The notes under the pieces were generated by a model, which had not been told where the DNA came from, made no database searches, and worked only from the letters and a program-made list of their open reading frames with translations. This document shows, one piece after another, positions 25,131-33,388 of a stretch of 43,436 nucleotides of DNA (positions within the stretch are counted from its first letter, which is position 1; each line of letters opens with the position of its first letter). The stretch is taken from NCBI GenBank assembly GCA_902552705.1, contig CACDHZ010000006.1, positions 1-43,436 of the forward strand, written 5' to 3'. The stretch is from an uncultured Pelagibacteraceae bacterium. GTDB lineage: Bacteria; Pseudomonadota; Alphaproteobacteria; Pelagibacterales; Pelagibacteraceae. The position numbers and the translations under genes are program-made.

Positions 25131-26285
25131 GTGAGACTAAAAGATTGTTATAACTTTAGTGATTTTAGGAAACTAGCTCAAAAAAAATTACCTTCTCCAA
25201 TATTTCATTATATTGATGGTGCTGCAGATGATGAAATTACTTATCAAAGAAATACAAGTGCATTTGATGATGTTGATTTAGTTCCAAATGTTTTAAGAGG
25301 AGTCGAAAAAGTTGATTTATCAACTACAATATTTGGTAAAAAATTAGATTTACCTTTTTATTTAGCACCAACTGCTTTGCAAAGGCTTTTTCATTATGAT
25401 GGTGAAAGAGCTGTTGGAAGAGCTGCACAAAAATTTAATACAATGTTTGGTGTTTCAGCCTTAGCTACTGTGAGTGTAGAGGAAATATCTTCTATGATTG
25501 ACACTCCTAAGATGTTTCAGTTTTATTTTCACAAAGATAGAGGTTTAAATGACTCTTGCTTAGAAAGAGCAAAAGCAGCAAAATTTGATGTAATGGCTTT
25601 AACAGTAGATACTATAACTGGTGGAAATCGTGAAAGAGATCTTCGCACTGGTTTTACATCTCCTCCTAAATTGACACTATCAAGTTTATTTAGTTTTGCT
25701 ACAAAACCAATGTGGGGGATAAACTATTTAACAAAAGGTAAATTTGAATTACCTCATTTACAAGATTTTGTGAAAGAGGGTACGAGCACTAACTCCTCTA
25801 TAGGAAATTATTTTTCTACTATGCTTGATCAGTCTATGAATTGGAAAGATGCTGAAAAACTTTGTTCTCAATGGGGTGGACATTTTGCTTTAAAAGGAGT
25901 GATGAGTGTTGAAGATGCTAAAAGAGCTGTTGATATAGGATGCACAGGTATAATGGTTTCAAATCATGGTGGTAGACAACTTGATGGGTCAAGATCTCCT
26001 TTTGATCAACTTGCTGAAATAGTTGATGCAGTTGGAGATAAACTTGATGTAATATGTGAAGGTGGAATCCATAGAGGCACTCATATGCTTAAGGCATTAT
26101 CATTGGGCGCGAAAGCTTGCTCAGGTGGAAGATTATATCTTTATGCATTAGCTGCTGCGGGTCAAGCAGGTGTCGAGAGAGCATTAGGACAGTACAAGGC
26201 CGAGTTAGAGAGAAATATGAAATTGATGGGTTGCACAAAAATATCAGATCTAAATAGAAATAATTTAAGATTTAGAAAAATTTAA
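25131..26285 (+). CDS. FMN-dependent alpha-hydroxyacid dehydrogenase, paralogue 1 (LldD/glycolate oxidase family)
   Basis: 384 residues from a GTG start. Motifs: FHYIDGAADDE (FMN-site Tyr), FQFYFHKDR, LTVDT, FALKGVMS (Lys), and SNHGGRQLDGSRSPFD with catalytic His279 and Arg282. It oxidises a 2-hydroxyacid such as L-lactate or glycolate to the oxoacid. The FMN-phosphate loop is divergent: EGGIHRG (Glu310, His314) instead of the family DGGxRRG. It is the first gene of the catabolic island and lies 9 bases after the PagL-like gene; paralogue 2 follows after 8 bases. Substrate unproven. Confidence 0.93.
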   Translation: MRLKDCYNFSDFRKLAQKKLPSPIFHYIDGAADDEITYQRNTSAFDDVDLVPNVLRGVEKVDLSTTIFGKKLDLPFYLAPTALQRLFHYDGERAVGRAAQKFNTMFGVSALATVSVEEISSMIDTPKMFQFYFHKDRGLNDSCLERAKAAKFDVMALTVDTITGGNRERDLRTGFTSPPKLTLSSLFSFATKPMWGINYLTKGKFELPHLQDFVKEGTSTNSSIGNYFSTMLDQSMNWKDAEKLCSQWGGHFALKGVMSVEDAKRAVDIGCTGIMVSNHGGRQLDGSRSPFDQLAEIVDAVGDKLDVICEGGIHRGTHMLKALSLGAKACSGGRLYLYALAAAGQAGVERALGQYKAELERNMKLMGCTKISDLNRNNLRFRKI

Positions 26286-26293
26286 TATTTTTG

Positions 26294-27451
26294 ATGAGCT
26301 TAAAAAACTGTCACAATTTTGAAGATTTTAGAAATATAGCAAAAAGAAAATTACCCTCACCTATTTTTCATTATATTGATGGAGGAGCTGATGATGAAAC
26401 TACATTAAAAAGAAATACTGAATCTTTTAATGAATGTGATTTGGTTCCCAATATTCTTACAAGTGTTGGAAAACCTGATTTATCAACAACTATATTTGGA
26501 AAAAAAATTGACATGCCAATATTTTTATCTCCGTGTGCTATGCAAAGGCTTTATCATCATGATGGAGATAAAGCTTCAGCTAAAGCCGCGGGTAAATTTG
26601 GTACATTTTACAGTATGTCAACAATGGCAAATAATACAATTGAGGAAATTTCTAATATTGCTGGTGGTCCAAAATTGTTTCAACTTTATGTACACAAAGA
26701 TAAATCAATCACAGATGATTTGATAGATCGTTGTAAAAGATCAGGCTTTGATGGAATGTGTTTAACGGTTGATACATTAGTAGCGGGTAATAGAGAAAGA
26801 GATCATCGTACTGGTTTTACAACACCCCCTAAGCTCACATTACAAAGTTTATTAAGTTTTGCTATGCATCCAAAATGGGTAATAAATTATATAACTCACG
26901 GAAAATTTAAATTAGCAAATGTTGCAACAAAAACAGACAAAGGTACTAACATTGCAAAATCAGTTATAGAATATATTAATGAACAATACGATCCTTCGAT
27001 GAATTGGAAAGACGCTGAGTATTGTGTAAAAAAATGGAATGGTCCATTTGCATTAAAGGGAGTGATGTCAGTTGATGATGCAAAAAAAGCAATTGATATA
27101 GGGTGCACAGCGATAATGGTTTCAAATCATGGAGGCCGTCAATTAGATGGTTCCAGATCTCCTTTTGATCAAGTAAAGGCAATTTCAGACGCTGTAGGTG
27201 ATAAAATTGAGATTATCTTAGATGGTGGTGTAAGAAGAGGAACGCATGTTTTAAAAGCTTTAGCAGCTGGAGCTAAAGCATGTAGTTTTGGAAAAATGTT
27301 TCTGTTCTCTTTGGCCGCAGGTGGCCAACAAGGTGTTGAACATTTGTTACAAAATATGCACGATGAGTTAAATAGAAATATGGTTTTAATGGGCTGTAAA
27401 AACTTAAAAGAGTTGAATAGTTCAAAATTAATTTATAGAAACAGGAGATAA
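26294..27451 (+). CDS. FMN-dependent alpha-hydroxyacid dehydrogenase, paralogue 2
   Basis: 385 residues from ATG 26294 (an in-frame TTG at 26291 is less likely). It is colinear with paralogue 1 throughout, including FHYIDGGADDE, FQLYVHKDK, FALKGVMS and SNHGGRQLDGSRSPFD (His279), so the pair arose by tandem duplication. Unlike paralogue 1 it keeps DGGVRRG, but the second FMN-phosphate Arg is Lys334 (SFGKMF). A different substrate preference or a heteromeric enzyme is possible. Confidence 0.93.
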   Translation: MSLKNCHNFEDFRNIAKRKLPSPIFHYIDGGADDETTLKRNTESFNECDLVPNILTSVGKPDLSTTIFGKKIDMPIFLSPCAMQRLYHHDGDKASAKAAGKFGTFYSMSTMANNTIEEISNIAGGPKLFQLYVHKDKSITDDLIDRCKRSGFDGMCLTVDTLVAGNRERDHRTGFTTPPKLTLQSLLSFAMHPKWVINYITHGKFKLANVATKTDKGTNIAKSVIEYINEQYDPSMNWKDAEYCVKKWNGPFALKGVMSVDDAKKAIDIGCTAIMVSNHGGRQLDGSRSPFDQVKAISDAVGDKIEIILDGGVRRGTHVLKALAAGAKACSFGKMFLFSLAAGGQQGVEHLLQNMHDELNRNMVLMGCKNLKELNSSKLIYRNRR

Positions 27452-27471
27452 AATATAAAAAGGATTAAAAT

Positions 27472-28635
27472 ATGGAATTAGCTAAAAATTTAGAGAGATT
27501 AGGGACAGAGACAGCATTTTCTGTATTAGCTGAAGCAAAAAAATTAGAGGCTCAAGGGAAACCAATGATTCATTTAGGATTAGGTCAACCAGATTTTAAA
27601 ACACCTAAACATGTGGTTGAGGCAGCAAAAAAAGCTTTAGATGATGGTCATCACGGTTATGTTCTATCTAATGGAATTTTAGAATGTAGACAAGCTGTTA
27701 CTAGAAAAATTAAAAAACTTTATAACCAAGATATTGATCCTGAAAGAATTTTAATAATGCCAGGAGGAAAACCTACTATGCATTATGCTATTCAGTGTTT
27801 TGGTGAGCCAGGTGCTGAAATAATTCATCCAACACCTGCTTTTCCAATTTATGAGTCTATGATTAATTATACTGGTTCAACTCCAGTTCCTTACGATCTT
27901 ACTGAAGATAAAGATCTTAAATTTAGTGCTGATAAAATTTTATCTTTAATAACTAATAAAACTAGACTGTTAATTTTAATCAACCCTAATAATCCAACTG
28001 GAAGTTTTGTTGAAAAATCTGAAATAGATAAATTAGCTGAGGGTTTAAAAAAGCATTCTCATGTAACAATATTAAGTGATGAAATTTATAGTAGACAAAT
28101 TTTTGATGGAAAAGAAATGCCAACATTTTTTAATTATCCAGAATTAAGAGATAGATTGATTGTTTTAGAAGGTTGGAGTAAAGCATATTCCATGACAGGA
28201 TGGAGACTGGGCTGGAGTTTTTGGCCAGAACATTTAGTTCCACATGTTAATAAACTTCTAATAAATAGTGTTTCTTGTGTTAATGCAGCTGCGCAATATG
28301 CAGGTATTGCAGCTTTGGATGGTCCAGATGACTCAATCAATGAAATGATGGAAAAATTCACTGCAAGAAGAAACTTGATCCATCAAGGGTTAAATGATTT
28401 GCCAGGAGTAGAATGTAGTTTACCTGGAGGTGCTTTTTATGCATTTCCTAAAGTTAGTGGCACTGGAATGAATGGTGTAGAATTTTGTAAGAAGGCTATG
28501 CATGAAGCTGGTGTTGCAATAGTTCCAGGTACAGCTTTTGGACAAACATGTAGTGATTACGTAAGGTTTAGTTTTGCTGCTTCAAGAGACAATATCTCTC
28601 AAGCCTTAGAAAATATTAAGAAAATGCTTGGCTAG
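27472..28635 (+). CDS. Class I/II aminotransferase (aspartate aminotransferase fold)
   Basis: 387 residues with PLP Lys237 in GWSKAYSMTGWRLGW, the LILINPNNPTGS motif, LSDEIYS and a C-terminal YVRFSFA with the carboxylate-binding Arg. It is closest in appearance to the aspartate/alanine/aromatic aminotransferases of alphaproteobacteria; the amino donor and acceptor cannot be fixed by sequence. In this island it could transaminate the oxoacids made by the hydroxyacid dehydrogenases. Confidence 0.92.
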   Translation: MELAKNLERLGTETAFSVLAEAKKLEAQGKPMIHLGLGQPDFKTPKHVVEAAKKALDDGHHGYVLSNGILECRQAVTRKIKKLYNQDIDPERILIMPGGKPTMHYAIQCFGEPGAEIIHPTPAFPIYESMINYTGSTPVPYDLTEDKDLKFSADKILSLITNKTRLLILINPNNPTGSFVEKSEIDKLAEGLKKHSHVTILSDEIYSRQIFDGKEMPTFFNYPELRDRLIVLEGWSKAYSMTGWRLGWSFWPEHLVPHVNKLLINSVSCVNAAAQYAGIAALDGPDDSINEMMEKFTARRNLIHQGLNDLPGVECSLPGGAFYAFPKVSGTGMNGVEFCKKAMHEAGVAIVPGTAFGQTCSDYVRFSFAASRDNISQALENIKKMLG

Positions 28636-28678
28636 TTTTAAGTTTATTTTTTTTTATATAATTCTATAATATTTAGAT

Positions 28679-30052
28679 ATGAATGAAGTACTTCAAAATG
28701 AGTTAAAAAAAATTTTGAATGGGAGATTTTCCCAGTCAGAGTCTACCCGGGCAAATTATGCAAGAGGAGAAGATACATATGATCCAGTCTTGTCTAAAGC
28801 AGTAGTTTTTCCAGAAACTAATGTTGAGGTTTCAAAAATTTTAAAATTATGTAATGAGCACAAAATTCCAGTTGTGCCATTTGGAACTGGCACGTCATTG
28901 GAGGGAAATGTTGTTGGTAATGAAAATGGAATAACAATTTCACTTGAAAAAATGAATAAAATATTAAGTGTCAATGCTGAAGATTTTGACTGTAGAGTTC
29001 AAGCTTGTGTCACAAAAGAACAACTAAATGATTATTTAAGAGAGGATGGAGTTTTTTTTCCAATTGATCCAGGTGCTAATGCAGCAATTGGAGGTATGGC
29101 TTCAACATCAGCTTCAGGAACAATGGCAGTAAAATACGGCACTATGAAAACTGTAATCACAGGACTTACAGTAGTTTTACCTAATGGAGACATTATAAAC
29201 ACAGGTAGCCGAACAAAAAAAACTTCTGCAGGATATAATTTAACTAACTTATTTATCGGTTCAGAAGGTACATTAGGTATCATAACTGAGGTTCATTTAA
29301 GATTATCTCCAATACCAGAAAGCATTATGAGTGCTGTATGCCATTTTCATACTCTTGAGAGTGCAGTTCAAACTGCCCAACAGATAATTCAATACGGTGT
29401 TCCAATTGCAAGGATTGAGATGCTTAATAAAGATCAAATGGAGATTAGTATTAATTATTCTAAATTGACAAATATAGAAGCTGTTCCTACATTATTTTTT
29501 GAATTTCATGGATCTGAGTCCTCTAATAAAGAAAATATTAAAATTGTTGAAGAAATATCAAAAGATAACAACGGGAGTTCTTTTAAGTGGGCTAAAGATT
29601 TAGAAGAGAGAAATAAACTTTGGAAAGCAAGATGGGATGTATATTATTCTGTTAAAGCTTTAATTGACAATGGAAGAGTTTATTCAACTGATGTATGTTT
29701 ACCTATTTCAAAGATAACAGAATGTGTGAATTTTGCTGAAGAACAAACTAAAAAATTTGGACTTAGAGCTCCAATGGTTGGCCATTTAGGGGATGGAAAT
29801 TTTCATGTGCTTTTACCTTTTGATCCTAAAAAGAAAGAAATGTATAAAAAAATTCGGGAGTTTAACGACTTATTAATTAAAAAATCTTTAGAATTAAATG
29901 GAACAATTACTGGTGAACATGGTATTGGGTTACATAAAAAAGAATATCTCCTTGAAGAGCATCCTGATAATATTCCTGTGATGAAATCAATTAAAAGAAC
30001 AATGGATCCAAATAATATCATGAATCCAGGTAAAATTTTTGATTTAAATTAA
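28679..30052 (+). CDS. FAD-binding oxidoreductase, GlcD / D-lactate dehydrogenase type
   Basis: 457 residues: FAD_binding_4 (PCMH) domain with VVPFGTGTSLEGNV and FFPIDPGANAAIGGMASTSASG, then the FAD-oxidase C-terminal domain with APMVGHLGDGNFHVLLPF and GTITGEHGIGLHKKEYL. The C-terminal HGIG and NPGKIFDL endings are characteristic. The family oxidises D-lactate, glycolate or other D-2-hydroxyacids. There is no GlcE or GlcF gene next to it, so the protein would be stand-alone like D-lactate dehydrogenase (cytochrome). It is followed after 8 bases by the 2-hydroxyacid dehydrogenase. Confidence 0.93.
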   Translation: MNEVLQNELKKILNGRFSQSESTRANYARGEDTYDPVLSKAVVFPETNVEVSKILKLCNEHKIPVVPFGTGTSLEGNVVGNENGITISLEKMNKILSVNAEDFDCRVQACVTKEQLNDYLREDGVFFPIDPGANAAIGGMASTSASGTMAVKYGTMKTVITGLTVVLPNGDIINTGSRTKKTSAGYNLTNLFIGSEGTLGIITEVHLRLSPIPESIMSAVCHFHTLESAVQTAQQIIQYGVPIARIEMLNKDQMEISINYSKLTNIEAVPTLFFEFHGSESSNKENIKIVEEISKDNNGSSFKWAKDLEERNKLWKARWDVYYSVKALIDNGRVYSTDVCLPISKITECVNFAEEQTKKFGLRAPMVGHLGDGNFHVLLPFDPKKKEMYKKIREFNDLLIKKSLELNGTITGEHGIGLHKKEYLLEEHPDNIPVMKSIKRTMDPNNIMNPGKIFDLN

Positions 30053-30060
30053 TCTTAAAA

Positions 30061-31014
30061 ATGAAAAAAATCTTAGTTACTAGAAAATTACTTAAAGCAT
30101 GCGAAGAGAAAGCTTTAAAAATTTTTGATGTGAAATTAAATGATAATGATGAATTATATTCTCAATCAAAAATAATTGAAATGAGCCAAGGATATGACGG
30201 GATTTTAACATCTTTGACAGATAAAATGGATGCTAAAACAATTGATAAATTACCTGATAGTATAAAAATATTATCAAACTTTGCAGTCGGATTTGGAAAT
30301 ATAGACTTAGAGGCAGCTAAAAAAAAAAATATTGTAGTTACTAATACACCGGATGTTTTAACGGATGCAACTGCTGAAATAGGTGTATTGTTAATATTAG
30401 GTGCATGTCGTAGAGCAGCTGAGGGAATTGAGAGTGCTAGAGAAGGTGGTTGGAAATGGTCAGCAGATTATTTAATTGGAAAACAATTGACTGGAGCAAG
30501 ATTAGGAATTTTAGGAATGGGCAGAATAGGACAAAAAATTGCTAAGGTTGCAAAATCTTTAGGTATGATAATTCATTATCATAATAGGTCTAAGCTAAGT
30601 AAAGAAAAAGAAAATGGTGCTATTTATCATGATAATCTTAAAAGTTTATTATCTGTATCTGACGTATTGTCCATTTGTTGCCCTGCATCAAAAGAGACGG
30701 TTGATATGATAAATAAAGATACCATTGAATATTTGCCTAAAGGAGCAATAGTTACAAATGTTGCTAGGGGAGATATAGTTGAAGATGAAGCTTTAATTGA
30801 TGCACTTAACAGAAGGAAAGTTTATGCAGTTGGTTTAGACGTTTATAAAAACGAGCCAAATTTAAATCCAGGTTATTTAAAACATAAAAGTGCGTTTATT
30901 CTTCCACATTTAGGAAGCGCTACAAAAGAAACTAGAACTGCGATGGGAAATCTTGCAATCGATAATATTGATGAATTTTTCAAAACAGGAAACTGTAAAA
31001 ATATAGTTAATTAA
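30061..31014 (+). CDS. D-2-hydroxyacid dehydrogenase (glyoxylate/hydroxypyruvate reductase-like)
   Basis: 317 residues. NAD(P) loop GMGRIG (152-157) and catalytic Arg236 (VARGD), Glu265 (KNEP) and His283 (PHLGSAT) are all present. Closest in pattern to glyoxylate reductase GyaR. With the upstream GlcD-like enzyme it could run a hydroxyacid/oxoacid cycle (glycolate-glyoxylate or glycerate). Substrate inferred, not shown. Confidence 0.93.
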   Translation: MKKILVTRKLLKACEEKALKIFDVKLNDNDELYSQSKIIEMSQGYDGILTSLTDKMDAKTIDKLPDSIKILSNFAVGFGNIDLEAAKKKNIVVTNTPDVLTDATAEIGVLLILGACRRAAEGIESAREGGWKWSADYLIGKQLTGARLGILGMGRIGQKIAKVAKSLGMIIHYHNRSKLSKEKENGAIYHDNLKSLLSVSDVLSICCPASKETVDMINKDTIEYLPKGAIVTNVARGDIVEDEALIDALNRRKVYAVGLDVYKNEPNLNPGYLKHKSAFILPHLGSATKETRTAMGNLAIDNIDEFFKTGNCKNIVN

Positions 31015-31086
31015 AATTATAGAAATATATACAACCTTAAATAGTATCTTTAAAAATTAGTTAATAAAAATAGCCCTAAAAAACTC

Positions 31087-31123
31087 TTGCAGGGTGCGAC
31101 ATCTTGTAATTAAATTATTACAA
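31087..31123 (+). promoter_or_regulatory. Candidate promoter and overlapping 7-bp palindromic operator before the PQQ-type gene
   Basis: TTGCAG (31087-31092), 17 bases, then TTAAAT (31110-31115) is a moderate sigma-70 match. The -10 lies inside an inverted repeat, TTGTAAT (31104-31110) and ATTACAA (31117-31123), separated by 6 bases, a typical operator geometry. A good GGGG-type ribosome site (aaggggtagag) precedes the ATG. The rest of the 137-bp spacer shows nothing further. Confidence 0.4.
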
Positions 31124-31151
31124 TTAATAACACTTTAAGAAAGGGGTAGAG

Positions 31152-32450
31152 ATGAAAAAAATATCAATTTTTTTATCTTCTTTATTATTTGTTATATCTG
31201 TTTTCACTAATGCTAATTCAGCTGGTGATGAAGAAGCTATTAAAAAACTTAGTAGTTTTAAAAAAACAGGTATAGATGTTGTAGCTGATGTAATTGATCA
31301 GAACACAAAATATAGAGCAAATATAGAAAAGAATATCCTTCCAAAAATAAAAATGCCTCAAGGATTTAAGATAGAAATCTTTGCTGTTGCTCCTGACGCT
31401 AGACATATGGCTGTTAGTAGAAACAAAGGTACTGTTTGGATTGGAACAAGAAAAACAAGAGTATGGCAAGCAACCGATAGGGACATGGATAATGTCGCTG
31501 ATACCGTAGAGCAGTTTGCTCCAACAGTGAATTTTGATATTCCTAATGGTCCTTGTTATTCAGCAGACGGACATTTGTATATTGCTGAGAGAAACAGAGT
31601 TTTATGGTTTCCTGCAGCAGAATATTTTATGGAAAGTCCTGATACTGTAGCTATACCAATCATCAATCAAGGTGATTTAATACCAGTAGAAGAGGAGTCT
31701 TATAATCATACAGCAAGAGTTTGTGCGATTGGACCAAAAGATAACAAACTGTATGTTAGTTTGGGTCAACCATTTAATGTTGCTGGACCAGATAAATACC
31801 CTCTTTATGATCAAGTTGGAATCGGTGGAATGATTAGATTTAATAGATTCCCCGGAAAACTTGAAAGAGAAGTAGTTGCAATTGGAATAAGAAATTCAGT
31901 TGGACATGCTTTCAACCCTAAAGATGGATCATTATGGTTTACTGATAATCAAGTGGATGGAATGGGAGATGAAACACCTCCTGGAGAATTAAATAAAGCT
32001 TGTGCGTTAGGACCAAAAGTTTGGTACGGACATCCTTATACTGGTGGTGGCGAAGTAAGAACTAATGAGTATAAAGACAAAAAAATTCCTAAAGAATATG
32101 CAGACAATTATTGTAAGCCTCAAGTAGAAATGATTGCACATGCTGCTGATCTAGGAATGATGTTTTATACTGGAAATATGTTTCCAAAAAAATATCATAA
32201 CGCGATATTTAGTGCTCAGCATGGTTCTTGGAACGCAATTAAACCAAGAGGTGCTAGAGTTATGGTCACTTACTTAGACAAAAAAGGTAATGCTAAGAAA
32301 ACAGAACCTTTTGCAGAAGGTTGGATGACTGAAATGGGAACTTACTTAGGTAGACCCGTTGACGTTCAACAATATGTCGATGGATCATTACTAGTATCAG
32401 ACGATAAAGCTGGTGTTGTATATAGAATTACTTACGACAGTCCTGCTTAA
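31152..32450 (+). CDS. Exported PQQ-dependent sugar/aldose dehydrogenase-type beta-propeller
   Basis: 432 residues with a signal peptide (1-23). The beta-propeller shows the soluble glucose dehydrogenase/L-sorbosone dehydrogenase pattern: GIRNSVGHAFNPKDGSLWF, DGMGDETPPGELN, WYGHPYTGG, AQHGSWN and GRPVDVQQYVDGSLLVSDD. Such enzymes oxidise sugars, aldehydes or alcohols in the periplasm with PQQ and pass electrons to a cytochrome c; one is encoded 470 bases downstream. Single gene closed by an intrinsic terminator. Confidence 0.88.
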   Translation: MKKISIFLSSLLFVISVFTNANSAGDEEAIKKLSSFKKTGIDVVADVIDQNTKYRANIEKNILPKIKMPQGFKIEIFAVAPDARHMAVSRNKGTVWIGTRKTRVWQATDRDMDNVADTVEQFAPTVNFDIPNGPCYSADGHLYIAERNRVLWFPAAEYFMESPDTVAIPIINQGDLIPVEEESYNHTARVCAIGPKDNKLYVSLGQPFNVAGPDKYPLYDQVGIGGMIRFNRFPGKLEREVVAIGIRNSVGHAFNPKDGSLWFTDNQVDGMGDETPPGELNKACALGPKVWYGHPYTGGGEVRTNEYKDKKIPKEYADNYCKPQVEMIAHAADLGMMFYTGNMFPKKYHNAIFSAQHGSWNAIKPRGARVMVTYLDKKGNAKKTEPFAEGWMTEMGTYLGRPVDVQQYVDGSLLVSDDKAGVVYRITYDSPA

Positions 32451-32460
32451 TCAATAAATT

Positions 32461-32496
32461 AAAAAAAGGGATCAGTTAATAACTGGTCCCTTTTTT
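32461..32496 (+). terminator. Intrinsic terminator after the PQQ-type dehydrogenase gene
   Basis: Stem GGGATCAGTT (32468-32477) with AACTGGTCCC (32481-32490), one G-U pair, an AAT loop and a T6 run (32491-32496). An A7 run precedes it, so it could also work on the other strand. Confidence 0.92.
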
Positions 32497-32522
32497 ATTA
32501 TACAAACACAGAAAGCATAAAT

Positions 32523-32921
32523 ATGAAAAAGATTATTATTTTATTTTTTTTAAGTTTTTTATTTAATTCCATTTCTTTTGCATCTACTGAAAGTAATAAA
32601 AAAATCTGTTCAGGATTTTCTAAATGGACTGAGGATGGGGAATTTAAACAAGTTAGAGAGAGTAAGTGTATGACAGTAGATGAATATAATGCTTATTTAG
32701 AATCACCAGATTATCTTTGTAAATATTATCAAAAATCAATTTGGAAAGAGTCAGAACGCGCTTATGGAAAAAAGCAATATAAATATACTGAAGAAAAATT
32801 AAAAAAAATAAAAGATCTAAAAGAAGAAGGTAAAGCTTTATGTGATGCAGGAAATCTAAAGGAAGGTGAGGCTAAACTTATAGAAGCATTGACCATAATC
32901 AGTTTTACTATGATGAATTGA
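32523..32921 (+). CDS. Exported Cys-containing protein of unknown function
   Basis: 132 residues: signal peptide (1-20), four Cys in the mature part (KICSGF, SKCMTV, YLCKYY, ALCDAG), and a C-terminal helical hairpin (EKLKKIKDLKEEGKALCDAG) that looks like a single TPR-type repeat. No family recognised. It overlaps the cytochrome c start by one base (TGATG), so a periplasmic role linked to that cytochrome is likely but inferred. Confidence 0.75.
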   Translation: MKKIIILFFLSFLFNSISFASTESNKKICSGFSKWTEDGEFKQVRESKCMTVDEYNAYLESPDYLCKYYQKSIWKESERAYGKKQYKYTEEKLKKIKDLKEEGKALCDAGNLKEGEAKLIEALTIISFTMMN

Positions 32922-33262
32922 TGAAAAAGAAAACTATCCTTAAAATTATAGTTATTTTATTCTTTTTCCCAAATATTTCTTTGTCTAATGATTTAAGTCT
33001 TGGAAAAGAAGTTGCAGAAAGTATTTGTGCGTCATGTCACGGATTAGATGGAAGAGCTGCTTCAGGTGGAAATTCTGCTTTAGTTCCAAATATTTTTGCT
33101 CAGAATAAAGATTATCTTGTAGTTAAATTAAAGGATTATAAGTCAGGAAAGATTAATCATCCTCAAATGAGTTTAATTGCACAAATGCTTACCGAAGATC
33201 AAATTGTGAATGTTTCTGAGTGGTATTCTAGGATAACTGTAGAAATAAAATTACCAGAATAA
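32921..33262 (+). CDS. Small class I cytochrome c
   Basis: 113 residues from ATG 32921, which overlaps the upstream stop by one base. Signal peptide (1-22), heme-binding CASCH (36-40), and a Met ligand in NHPQMSLIA (Met83). The size fits c553/c4-half type electron carriers in the periplasm. The ccm operon upstream supplies maturation; the PQQ-type dehydrogenase is a plausible donor. Confidence 0.92.
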   Translation: MKKKTILKIIVILFFFPNISLSNDLSLGKEVAESICASCHGLDGRAASGGNSALVPNIFAQNKDYLVVKLKDYKSGKINHPQMSLIAQMLTEDQIVNVSEWYSRITVEIKLPE

Positions 33263-33388
33263 TAATATTTTCAACTCGAAGTAGTAAATTTTTTTACAGG
33301 AGTATTTTGTAGGTCATTTTTTTTCAAGACTCTTAATTCAATATGTGTTTAAATTCCATCAAGTTAATTAACTAATGAGGAGTATATA

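Noticed and set aside
31073..31097. CCCT/AGGG terminator after the 2-hydroxyacid dehydrogenase
   Set aside because: Only 4 bp with a long loop and no T run.
33263..33388. Riboswitch before dctP
   Set aside because: Only an AT-rich spacer with a TTAATTAA palindrome and a good AGGAG site; no stable fold seen.
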